DNA of 64,000 nt, from NCBI GenBank assembly GCA_963585895.1, contig OY757917.1, positions 102,225,617 through 102,289,616 of the forward strand. The letters are read 5' to 3'. Source of the DNA: Sepioteuthis lessoniana (lineage: Eukaryota > Mollusca > Cephalopoda > Myopsida > Loliginidae). A model generated the notes under the pieces. It saw only the letters and a program-made list of their open reading frames with translations, was not told where the DNA came from and did not search any database. Of the stretch, positions 12,079 to 24,949 are shown one piece after another. Every line of letters begins with the position of its first letter. Within the stretch, counting starts at the first letter, position 1. Both the position numbers and the translations under genes were made by a program.

Positions 12079-13045
12079 GGATTGTGATTGAGAACTTGAC
12101 CATCACAGATAGCAGAATTTGAAAAAAGAAAAAAACCCTTTTGTATTTACTGTCAATTAGAAGCAAAATTTTACAGAAAAAATAAGAGATGAGAAGGATG
12201 ATATGGTGGGCTGGAAAGAGAAAGAAAAAAAAAGAAAAAAAAGTAAAGAGTATTGTCAAATGAAGTATTGAAATTTTGTAACCAACAACTTTGCAGAGTA
12301 TAACACAATGATGTTTTTGAAAGCAAAGCAATAATTCCTCTATCTCAAGTGAATTAATAATCATTGTGAACATCTAATGATAGAAGTCCAAACAAAATGG
12401 TTGACTGTTGGTCTTGTGATGAGGGGGGTGGGTCTTGAGAATCAGAAAGAATGACTGGATTCTAATGCTAGTAGAATGTAACATTACTCATTATTTACAA
12501 GTACGCCGAGGCAGAATTACTGTATTACAAATATAATCTAATCTTAAAATGTCCTACAATGATTTTTTCTTTTTTTCAATCTTTTCATTTTCACTGGGAC
12601 ACCAACATCTCAGTCGAATATAATTTTAACCCTTAAAATATCATACCCAAAGAATAATTTTACATATTCAAAAGTTAATTTGAAATAAATTCTAGCAATA
12701 AAGTTCCAAACAAAATTCATATTTAAACTGTGAAAGTGAATTACAAAAGGATCTTTACCGTATCGAAATATATTTTAGACTGAGGAAAAAAGAGAAAAAA
12801 AAATCAGTAAGGAAAAGAGATAGAAAGAAAAGGAATGAGAGAGAGAGAGAGAAAAAAAAAAGATCAAATAGATGATAAAAAAAAGTGCATGAGATGTCAT
12901 TGGAAGAAAAGGAGGAATAAAGAAAATGGCTCCATTTTTAGTTACAGGTAGACATGATCAATAGTAATGGATACCATCTTCAAGACGAATGATTTTCTGT
13001 GATATAAAAAAAGACCAAAAAAACAGGTGGTGTTGATATCCAGCA
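11640..13045. other. Non-coding flank/3' region with microsatellites
   Basis: (TA)n at 11626-11646, (TG)n at about 12030-12076, and A-rich/GA-rich stretches at 12200-12240 and 12780-12900. It lies downstream of the MDC1-like stop codon and may include its 3' UTR. No reading frame here is convincing. Confidence 0.5.
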
Positions 13046-13049
13046 TTAT

Positions 13050-13133
13050 CTATCGTCTTCGTCTTTTTGCAGTGGCATTTCCTTTGTCTGTCTCGGATGG
13101 CTTCCTTTTGTTTCCAGAAGAACTGTCAAAAAT
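13050..13133 (-). CDS. MDC1: Probable terminal exon of MDC1-like gene (frame ambiguous)
   Basis: After a TGTATCAG acceptor the phase-0 reading is IFDSSSGNKRKPSETDKGNA then TAKRRRR and TAG at 13050-13052, a plausible basic nuclear-localisation tail. However, the strongest donor of the previous exon leaves one base, which would give Asp-Phe-stop here. The basic tail requires a different donor (TCC/GTTAGT) or an exon I have not found. Treat as likely transcribed, coding uncertain. Confidence 0.5.
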   Translation of the reverse strand: MFDSSSGNKRKPSETDKGNATAKRRRR

Positions 13134-16100
13134 CTGATACATGAGGTCAGTTAAGGTAAAACAGAAGATTAAAAAAAAAAAAGAGAAATAATAAGAAATT
13201 ATTTGGATAATAAAAATTATGTTTTAATCAGCCTGCAAAATAAACAATTATTAAAAATAGATTTTGTGATAAATAACACAGTTCTAACAAAGAGATATTG
13301 GATCAGAACAAGAGAAAACAGATCGTCTTTTGTAAAGAGAATGAAAGATCACTTACACAAAATGGTTTAAGGTGAACAACTTAACAAGAAATGGCTTGAA
13401 TAGACTTTTGTGTGTGTCTTCCTATCTAATGAATAGTATAAATTTTGCTGTTTATTTCCTTATAAATCTATTGGTTTGGTTTTATGGCATATTAACCTAT
13501 GATGGTTGATATGCTATCAAACCAAACCCATCTATAGATTAGGTAGATATGTTTAAAAATTATCCGCATTTGATTGGACGAATTTACAGTTATATGTATA
13601 AAAATGGATTTGGCATTAAATAACCTATGATGGTTGATATGCCATAAAACCAAACCAAACCAAACCAAAACAACATATTAGTTGAATTTTCAAAATACCC
13701 TACAAAGTGTTAACAAGTATCAGTCCATCTATACACATAAATCTTAAAAGACAATCTAATATTTGTACAAATATTTTGGACAATACCACAGCATTACGCA
13801 ATCAAAATTCATTTTCTGCCATTGTTCGTCACTTATTGGACAATCCGGCCTTCGCAGTTGCATATAACCCCACTATGTTTACCATCCTAGAGACATCAAG
13901 TAACGAATTATATTAGACAACACTTGAGGCCCTCCACATTACAAAATACTGACCTAAATTGTGTATTCAAAAACAGTTTTATACATTACTTTTATTTAAT
14001 AATCCTATTGTATCATGGGAAGAAAATATTATTACCTGCATCAATTCTTCAGACTTTTTTTTTTTTAAATCTATTTTCTTTCCCCCTCTATGCTTTTTCA
14101 ATGGTCACTACCCTGTAATTCCTCATGCATAAATTTAGTTGTCATAGTTTTAATTCTCTGAAGAGATGTGACTAAAATGAAGGGTCCCCTTTTTTTAGAA
14201 TTTAAAAATATTTTATTAGTCTTAACATGCATAAACTTTTAAAAGTACAGTTTAGATTCTGTATGTACCACAAAACCTATATATATATATATATATATAT
14301 TATGGTTACATTTTGATACTAAAAAGCAAAATCTTTGAGTGCTCAATACAAAAAAATGTAGAGCAATATCGCAATATATTATTAATTGTAAAAAAGGACC
14401 CCCCACCCAAAAAAAAACTCACAACTCTGATTTTCCCAGCTATGATCATAAAATTGTTATCCTATGATTATTAAATAAGCAGTATAGATTTTCAATAAAA
14501 GAAAAGCCCTTAGTAAGATTTGAACTTGCATCCCATAACTGGCACCTGTGCTGGGGAGGGGGTTAAAATAAATCAGCTCAGCTTCAGAAAACCTTTTCCC
14601 AAGGCAGCACCTGTCCTTTCATCTCAAAGGAGGAGGGGATAATGATTGGATCTATTGTTCAGCACCTGTACTTTAACAGGTCCCTTGCAAGGTTCACCTC
14701 ATGCAAAATCTCTAAATAAAACTATGTATCACTTTGTCTGTGGGGAGAAGAGAAGATAATAGTCAGAATAATTAATCAAATAAACCATGACCTCCCCCCT
14801 CCACCTATCTTCATCTTACCCAAAGAAAAAATGATTTTAATCAAAGGATATTTACTAACGGAGATATCGTACTGCAAGATGCCAGTCAGAATAAACTCAG
14901 CATTTACAATGGGAATGCCAGCATTCAAAGCTGGCTGGCATAGAGTGCGGTCCTCCTCACAAGATATCACAATCGTCTTTTCCTCCTCTTCATTTGGCAT
15001 CCTCTTTAAATACTACAAAAGAAATGGAAAAGCATTAAAAAAGAAATGAATGAATAAATAAATAAATAAACAAACAAAATTAAAATATCTTAATGAAAAC
15101 CTGGAGACTGAAGAAAAATAGAAAAAGCAAATGTTATTTGAAACTCTATAAATCTTCATCCCACAAATTTTTCAGGCTCATAGTGGAAATTTTTCAAATA
15201 ATTGAACCTGATTTTGAGTCATTAACATCTTTTGTTTGGTTAATCTATTCTTTATTATTCACATGAAGAATTAAAAGCTATTTATGAAAGGATATATTCC
15301 TTACATACAGGAAGAATTGGAGAAAAAAAAAGGGGTAGAATTCCTTTTGTGCATGAAGACTTGAAAGGAAGAATTCTTTATCCAATTTAATGAATTGAAG
15401 GCTAAAATTTTGTCAATCCAAAAAAATAAAAAAAGAAAGAACTTCTCTTTCTACAGGAAAAAAAAATGGTCCTAAATGTACCAAATCCATAGCAGGTGGT
15501 GTAATGGTTATGTCATAGGAAATGGAGCTGGTAATCAGAGTTCAAATCCTGGACAAGGCTGTTTGCATTTCCAACTATTCTCCCTACAACTATAGGTAAA
15601 TAGTAGGGTAGACTGAGTTCTATAGACTTGTTTAGGCAACTAGACTAGGAGAAGGAAAACCAGCTGTACTCTGCTTAAAAATTGACCTTGAGTTGCATCC
15701 TGCATGTGATAAAAGGGGTTGGGTAAATAAAACCAAATTTAATACAGCAACTTCAAGTATGTTGTTATTTACCAAACTTTGCTTAGATATATCCGCAAGG
15801 TTGTTTACAGTATCCATTGTTGTTTAAGTGGTCAATCTCATCAACGTATTAAAAAGTCTTGTTGCTTCTTATCGTTAATGATCTACTATGACTTGACTAT
15901 AAGTAACTCCAACCATGTTAAATTCCTGATTTGTTACCAATCCACAACATTGTGAAGGTGTTTTTCTGTCCTTAGTTGATTCAAACCTGTAGTTGAAGAG
16001 GGGTGTGTTCTAACATCTACTTTCTTTTTAGACTTATATTCACTTCATTGGATATTTTTAAATCACATTCAGGCTAACATATATTTTGACCTTCCTTTAA

Positions 16101-19100
16101 TGAAAGTGCGCTTAGTATAATGATTAACGTCATAGGAAATGGAATTGGTAACCCATGTTCAAATCCTGAATGGGTTTGTTTGCACTTAACTTTGTGCTAA
16201 TATCCTTGGGAAAGGCATGAATCCCTCTGTCTTCTCTTCCATCTATGGATAAATAGTAAGGCAGACTGGGTTCTTTAACTTTGGTTAAGCAACCAATCGA
16301 GGAGAAAGAAAACTCTGAATTCCAACTTGCTTTACTCGACTTCAAAATTGACCATATGTTATATCCTGCCAGTTGAGGAGGGGGAGTGGATAAATACATA
16401 AACTTTGACGTTCCTTATTATTAGAAATTCTGAAATGAGCCATTCTTATGAACCCTTTATTTGTGATATTTTAAAATCATGGAATCTATCTCATTCATTA
16501 ACAAACAAAACAAGCACTTACCTGTGCTTTACAACTGACCATGATTTCTGAAAAAAGAAAAAAATATATTCAAGGATTTTATTGCTGACAAATAAAAATT
16601 TTAAATGTGAGTCAGCGTTAAACATCTATTTTGGATATTATCCCTTTGAGCCAGTTACATTAGTCTACAACGTGGTAAATTGGACTTCATCATATAAACT
16701 GGTAACGATGACCCGAGTTCAAATCCTGAATGAGGCTGTGTTTCACTAATACCCTTGGGGAAAAGTATGTATCCAACTATTCTATCTACAACTATGAGTA
16801 AAATAGTTGGCCAGTCTGGGCTCTTTCATCTTGGTCTTGGAGAAGGTAAAATTCTGAATTCAAACTTGTAAAAATTTGTTTAAAAATTGATCTTCTATTG
16901 CATCGTGCTTGTATGAAAAGGAGTTGGTTAAATATATACGCCAGTATACTAGTGCAGAAATTATGCTCAAATAGCAGAGGATAAATCTGAGCTCTAGAAG
17001 CTCAGGGCTCAAAGGGTTAAAGAATTGTATGGTCGAATATATTGCAATAGAAAAAAAAAACAAGTTGTTCTATAGCAAAATGGGAAAATAAGTAGACAAA
17101 AAAAATTTTCTTTTGTTATTAAGAAACTTGTGATCAAGTGAGATATTCTTTTTTTCTCTCTAAAAATTTAAAATTAAACAAAGAATTATGATCACAAGAA
17201 CATCAAACTTAGTATGCAGTTACCATTTAATTAATTATGACGCATAAAAGTCTTAAGGGTGGCAACAATGATTGTGTATGATATTGGAACAGCCATAATA
17301 GAAGATTCTACAATCTCTAAAATAAGGAAAACTATTTCAGCATGTTCAGGTCATACAAATAGTACAATATTTGGATGGATGGCATTGAAATTTAGCAAAC
17401 ACTATTTTTAATCTAAACAATGTGATTGACATTGGGAATGCACTAAATTGTTACTGAAAATAAATCTTTAAAACCTTTTTCGATCCAATTTTTAAAGTAT
17501 ATTTTTTATATCAATGACTTCATGAGACCTTCAGCAAACAATGCTCTTTAGATCAAGTGTCAGTTTTTGTAAAATTTCCTAGCACTATTATTTAACAAGC
17601 AACTTGAATAATTTGCAAGAATTTTATATATAAAAATAAAAGAGGACACTTGTTTGTTTGCCATAAGAAACCAAATAGCTGAACTTAGAAATTTTAAAAC
17701 ACCAACAAAAATTTAACTAGTGTATTAATTAATAATTATTGCACTATTATTTTGAAATAAACATACTTCCAAACTTGTAATTTCTGTAGTAATACTAATA
17801 AAATGAAGTAATCTAGTTTGAGTTGTAAACATCATTTTTTATTTTGTTATAATAAACAGTTTTACTTGGTTTAGAATTTTGAAAGTCTTTATATAGATTT
17901 TGGTAAAAAAAAATGCCCTCTTCCCCACCTTACATTGGTGTTAGCTGAAGAAATTGTTTGTTTTCTATATCAATTTTACGTTGATTTGATTTTTTTTAAC
18001 TCTATTTAGGAAAATTAGTTTAAATTTGCAAAAACAGTTCTTTTCATCTTTTTTTTTTTATTATCCATTAACATCACATGACATTTTAAAATTCAGTTCA
18101 TTCTACTAAAAAGAAACAAATCATTTAACTTGTCATTGCTTTAAGTTACTGTTTTCATCTTAAATGCTTCTGGCAATTTGATTTTTTAAACTCTTCATAA
18201 CGGAAAGAAGTCCAAGGAAAGTTAATGGTACATATTGCCAAAATCTAGTCTGTCTTATTGCTAACGTCTTACAATTAAGTTAATATTAAAATTAAATCAT
18301 TGTTATCAAATTAATAAAAATTGCCAGATTTCTATAATCATTTTTAATGTACTGCTGTGTTTTAAATTCTAATTTTAAATGAGGCATTCTTTGATTAATG
18401 GTTGCTTTTTAATTTTTTACATCACTGCTTTTGTCTATTAGTGAATTATTTATTGAAAAAATATTGATCGATACATTTTAAAACTAAATTTTTACCTTAA
18501 CCCAAACAGTTGCCTGCTAGCCTAACTAGCTAACATTACAAAATTTGAGGTGCCTTACTGCCATAATTTGTTGATAGTTATTACTTAAAAGTTGTTCCCA
18601 TACCACAAAGGAATAAGTGATATAGTCATTGTTAATAATAAAACAATATGTTATCAATACAGTACAAACCAGAGATGGAAAACCTACATTCTTAAACCTG
18701 CATGTGGCTTTTTAGACCATCAAGTGTGGTTATTGAAGGCGCAATTAAAATTGTGAACCTCAACTTTAGAATCTATCACAATGCTCTCTTGAAAAAAGAA
18801 ATAACCACAAAATTAATAAAAAAATTTCTTATAGTATATATTATACTAAACTTGGATTAATTAATTAACAGATAGTTCAAACATTAGATTTTGTTTTAAA
18901 CATACTAAAATTTTACTGAGTGTGGCCTTTGTAGTTGATAATTAATTTCAATGTGACTTTTAATCATGAAAAGAGTTTGCCCATAATTGCTTTAATGAAA
19001 CAGCAATAAAATTTTATGTGTATTTTATTTCTTTTAATTAATATGTACATATTTCTAAGTAATATGAACACATTTCTTTTAAGTAATATATATGAATTAA

Positions 19101-22100
19101 ATTTGGATAAAGTTATAAAAAGTTTAAAATTTTGTGGAGGCATCTTGGGTTATCAACTTAAGAAATGGAGACGAGAACATGAGTTCAAATCCTTGACGAG
19201 TCTCTTAGTATTTTACATCACATTAATGTCCTGGGGGAAAGATTTGAATACATTTCTCCTTTTCTTAGTTCTGGGTAAATAGTAGAGCAGATTGGTTTCT
19301 TTAGCCTTGGTTAGGCAACCAGTCAAAGAGAGGCAAACTATGAATTCAAACCAACTTTACTTAAAAATGACTTTATATCCGTAGCAGAGGAGTTAGGTGA
19401 ATACAAACTTTAGATTTTGGTTTAAATATACAAAAATTTCTATTGAATATGGCCCAAGTAGTTGACAGAATATTTCAAAATGGCTTTTAAACATGAAACT
19501 AAGTGACTAATACATTACCTTTCATTTGGTCAACATTTGGCTTTACAGATTTGGTCACGTGTATTTTATAATTTTCAAGCAAAGGTCCATTTCGTGCCTG
19601 TTGCAAAGAGTTTTTCAAGGTGAACTTGTATTGTTTCTCTGTTGTAGGATCTGACACAATATGAGAGGTGTGATCTGAAATTCAAATAAGCAACTGTCTT
19701 TTAGGCATTTCAGGAAAAATCAAATAAAATAATTAGAGATTCATGGGCATCTTTTGATCTATGTTATGTAAATATTGACAGCATTTGTGTAATGGTTCTT
19801 AAATTTCACCAAAATACACTAACTCTACAAGATTTACATTATGATGCCTTTAAACATTTTAAAACACAAACAACAGGAGAGTGTAAAGATTTATCAGATT
19901 AGGTGGGGCAGTTGAGAGGAGATGTAGCTGTTACCTTACATTACAGAGAGTGGAAGATGAGCAGGATGGTGGTGGTGGTAGTAGTGTTATAGACATTATT
20001 ACGTTATATTAAAAAGGAGGAGGTCTGTTGTAGTATAGTAATTAATTATATTATCGACAAATGAAGTAACTAATGCTTACTTAAAGGAACAAAACGTATA
20101 CATCCAAGACCGGATCAATAAGTTTTGACACAGTTGAAGATAGACAATCTCAGGTAGTGTGACAGACAGTAAATTAAGTGAGTAAAAGAAAAAGCCCCAT
20201 GAAAGCAAAACTAAAAGCTGCCAACCAAGAAGAAAGGGTTCACTTGTGGAAAGAACATTTCAAGAATTTACCTGGAAAGTCCCCTAAAGTTACAGATGAA
20301 TCTATCCTGAAAATTATTGATAATCAACTAGGCATCAAACAAGGACAGTTTACACAAAAAGAACTTGATGTAGTACTAACAAAAATTAAAAACAGGAAAG
20401 CTACCAGTTGAGATGAAATATCTCCAGAAGTATGGAAGACAAGGAAATTCAACAATGTACTGCTCCAATACTGCAATGCCATATATAACCAGAACAGTAG
20501 ACAGATGGACAAAGAGCTGCATCCTCCCTTTCCCCAAGAAAGGTGACCTAAAAATTGCCAAGAACTATTGGGGTATAACCCTTACTTCCATAGTGACCCA
20601 AATTTACAATGCTTTGCTATTCAACCACACTAAACCCGAAATTTAGAAAAGTCTTAGGAAAAGCCAAAATGACTTTTGTAGGAATCGGTTCACAACATCA
20701 CAAATTCTGACAATCCATCGAATTTCAGGAGTTTGTACAAAAAACCTCAAATTCCTATTCGTAGATTTATCCAAAGCATTTAACTCCATACACAGCGGGA
20801 GATGGAGCAAACACTTCTAGCCTATGGTCAACCCAGGGAGACTGTAGCGACTATAATGATTCTCCATAAAACCATGAAAGTAAAAGTATGCTCAGCAGAT
20901 GGAGACACAGACTTCTTTGACATTGTCGCAGGTGTGCTGCAAGGGGACACTTTAGTACCATACCTGTTAATAATCTGCCTAGACTATCTACTTCAGGTGT
21001 CGTTAGATTTTAATGAGAGAAAATGGCTTTACAATGGAAAAGGCTAAAAGTAGATGATACCCCACATGAACAATTACAGACACAGACTAGACTGATAACA
21101 TAGCGCTTCTGGCAAATACACCTGCCCAGGCCGAATCCCTGTTGCATAGTCTGGAGTAGGCAACAGGTGGGATAGGCCTCCATGTAAATGCAGACAAAAT
21201 GGAGTAAATGTGCTTTAATCAAAGTGGCGATATCTCCACATTAAATAGTGGCTCTCGGAAACTAGTGGACAGCATCTCATCAACAAAAAATGACATCAAT
21301 ACGTGACTAGTGAAGGTATGGTCAGCCATCGATAGTCTATCAGACATATGGAAATCAGACCTATCTGATAAAATAAAATGCAATTTTTTCCAAGCAGCGG
21401 TCATGTCCGTACTACAGTATGGATGCACCACTTGGACACTGACTAAACATATAGAGAAAAAGCTTGATGGCAATTGCACAAGGATACTATAAGCTATACC
21501 GAACAAATCCTGGAAGCAACATCTCACCCATCTTGAAGACACTCCAAATTAGATGAACAAGACATGCAGGACATCACTGGAGGAGCAAGGATGAACTCAT
21601 AAGCGACATTCTCCTATAGCCCCTTTACACAGACACGTAATTGTAGGACCACCAGCTAGAACTTATCAACAACAGCTCTGTACAGACCCAGGATGTAGTC
21701 TGGAAGACCTGCCAGAGGTGATGGATGATAGAGACAGATGGCGAGAGAGAGTTAGAGAAATCAGTATGAGCAGCACAACATGATGATGATGATGATGATG
21801 ATGATAGAGGTTATATTAGAGTGGAGATAGTGACAGCAGTGCAGCAGGTATATTACATTAGGGAAAAGTGGTGGTGTTGGTGGTTATATTGCATTAAAGA
21901 TGAGCATTGGTGTTGGTGTGGTGAGTATTTCAAAAGAATGGGGGAGGGGGTTGTAGCTATTATATACTACCTGAATAGAGGTGAGTATTGGTGGTCATAA
22001 TTAAGAGGAGGAGGTACGTGAGTGGTGGTGTAGTGGTTATATTAAAGAGAAGGAGGTGTCTTGATGATCATATTACACTAAAGGCAAGGACGTAGAGGTA

Positions 22101-24910
22101 TTGTCATTGTTATATCACTTTAGAGAGAAGGGTGGGTGGGTAGCAATTATATAACACTTGTAGATAAATAGATAGATAATTTCCCTTTATTTGCTGAATG
22201 ACCCTCCTAAATAGATAAATTGATAAATTCCCCTTATTAATTCAATGACCTTCATAGGTCGATAAATTTTCATTATTTATTCAATGCTCTTCATAGATAA
22301 ATTCCCCTTATTTATTGAATGACCCTTACAGATCTATTAATTCCTCTAATTTATAGAATGACCCTTATAGATCTATAAATTCCCATTATTTATTGAATGA
22401 CCCTTATAGATCTATAAATTCCCCTTAATTATTGAATGACCCTTACAGATCTATAAATTCCCCTTATTTATTGAATGACCCTTACAGATCTATCATCATC
22501 ATCATCATCATGTCGTGCTGGTAGCACGGATATCCCTGACCCTCTCTCGCCACTTTTCCCTATCGTTCATCGCCTCAGGCAGGTCTTCTGGACAACATCC
22601 CGTATCCTCACATAGTTGCTGAATGTATGTTCGTGCTGGTCATCCTGCTTTTGCACGGCCATGGGTGGGGGTCCATAAGAGTACATCACTTATGAGTTCG
22701 TCCCTGCTTCTCCAGTAGTGTCCTGCATGTCTGGTTCATCTAACTTGAATAGTATTCGTGATAGGAGGCAGGTGGCCGTTGGTGTCTTGTGGGGTGTTGC
22801 CGCCAGGACTTGTTCAAGATTGCTCGCAGCATTCTTGTGTAATTGCCATCTAGCTTCTTCTCCAGCCGTTTTGTTAGAGTCCATGTAGGGCATCCATATA
22901 GCAGTATCGATGCGACCGCTGCCTGGAAGAAACTGCATTTCATTTTATCGGTTAGGTCTGATTTCCATATAATCGATAGCCTATTGATAGCTGTCCATGC
23001 TTTCATTAATCTTGTGTCGATGTCCTTTTCGGTTGATGCGACGCTGCTTCCTAGGTAAGTGAATTTGTCTACTAGTTTAAGAGGGGTTCCGTCCAGAGTG
23101 GAGATGTTAAAAACAGATCTATAAATTCCCATTATTTATTGAATGACCCTTATAGATTTATAAATTCTCCTTATCTATTGAATGACCCTTATAGATCTAT
23201 AAATTCCCCTTATTTATTGAATGACCCTTACAGATCTATAAATTCCCCTTATTTATTGAATGACCCTTATAGATCTATAAATTCCCCTTATTTATTGAAT
23301 GACCCTTACAGATCTATAAATTCCCATTATTTATTGAATGACCCTTGTACATACCAAATCTAGTTCTATGTAACTTTTTCTTGTTTCCTAAACTGAAAAT
23401 TCATCTCAAGGGGAAGAGATTTGAGGAGATGGAAGACATTCAAAGAAGAAATATGACAGCACAGCTTGATACCATATCAAAAAAGTTTTAGAGATGCAAT
23501 AGAAAAATTGCAGTAGTAAGTTCATCAAATTCAAAGGTGATTATTTTGAAGAAAATTAATGTTTCATTCATTGTTCAATTCTTGTCTTGTTAAATACAGT
23601 TTCAGTCTCAATACTTTTTGAACACCCCGTATGGTCTTTATACATCAATTATTCAGATTTTACTTTTTTGATCAAAACGTTGTCAGTTCTTGAACCTTCT
23701 TCAGATATATTGTTATTTAATAGAATATAGTGGATTTTAGAAGTATTGTTTTTAGTATATTTGCTAGCAGTTAAGAAGAAAGTTTTCAGAAATTGTAAAA
23801 ATGCAAGAATAAGTAGAAATTTTCAATAGGTAAAATATGAGTAAGAAAATTGGTGGCATTGCAAAGTCGAGAGATGTCAAAACAGTGAAGTTAACAGTTC
23901 ATAATAAACACTCATGTGGGTCACCACATATAAGGCGATGTGTATATTAATTTGATTGTAATAAAAAATAGTAGAAGTTAGCTGAGTTGTAGAAAGAGTT
24001 TTGGTGAGAAAATGAACTGGGGACTGTGTAAGTAGTTCAACTCAGCAATTTTGGAAACAAAGCATGATAGATTTAGTTAGGATTTTCCTTTCTCAGTCTA
24101 TTTAATAACCTGAAATAAACTTTGTTATGGGTTTATTACTTGTTTAGAATTAAATTGAATTGACTAGATAATTATCCTGTGACTTATTCCTTTCCTCTGT
24201 ATATTGTGTAATTATTTTTATGATATAAGAGGCACTTGTAGTATAATTGATACCATCATAGGAAATAGAACAGGCAACTCAAGTTCAAAACCTGGACAAG
24301 GCTGTTTGCATTTCACAAAATGTTAATACTCCTAGGAAAAGTATAAATCCAATTATTCTTGTTCCAGACTAGCTCTTCAGCCTCCATATTGCAACTGGTC
24401 TAGAAAGAAAACTCTGAATTTAAACCTGTTAAACTTCACTGACACTAGATGCCGTCTAGAGGACTTACCTAAAACAATGGCTGATAGGGATTGATAGCCA
24501 GAGAGTCGACAGAATCCATGATATTACATAACAGATTTTAGGAACATGTCATCTTACAAAGCAAAATAATCACTTTCATTACATTATGTAACAATATCTT
24601 GCCAGATGATCATTGGCTGTGTGAAGCAACCACTTGGCTAGCTGTTCTGTAAACTTTTCAAGTTGTACTTATTTTGTTGATAAGGGATGTAAGACCCAAT
24701 ATTGCTGTTCAGCAGATGTACATCACAGTGCATGAGCTCAAGAGACAGCAATGTCACAAAGAATTGAAGAATTGGACTTGCTCAGGGAGAGGATGGGTGT
24801 GGCATTCTTGGATTTTTCTCTAACTTTGCCCCTCTCTCCTCTGGCATGTAACATGAACTTTAATACCACTGCTGCTGTCTCAGGTCACTTCAACAAAACT
24901 ATTCCCTGGC

Positions 24911-24949
<39 letters not shown>

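Noticed and set aside
22165-23345. CRISPR-like array
   Set aside because: Units are contiguous tandem copies without unique spacers, in a eukaryotic genome.
23139-23363. ORF with NDPYRSINSPYLL repeats
   Set aside because: A satellite whose 39-bp unit is divisible by three. No start context, and no coding signal beyond the repeat.
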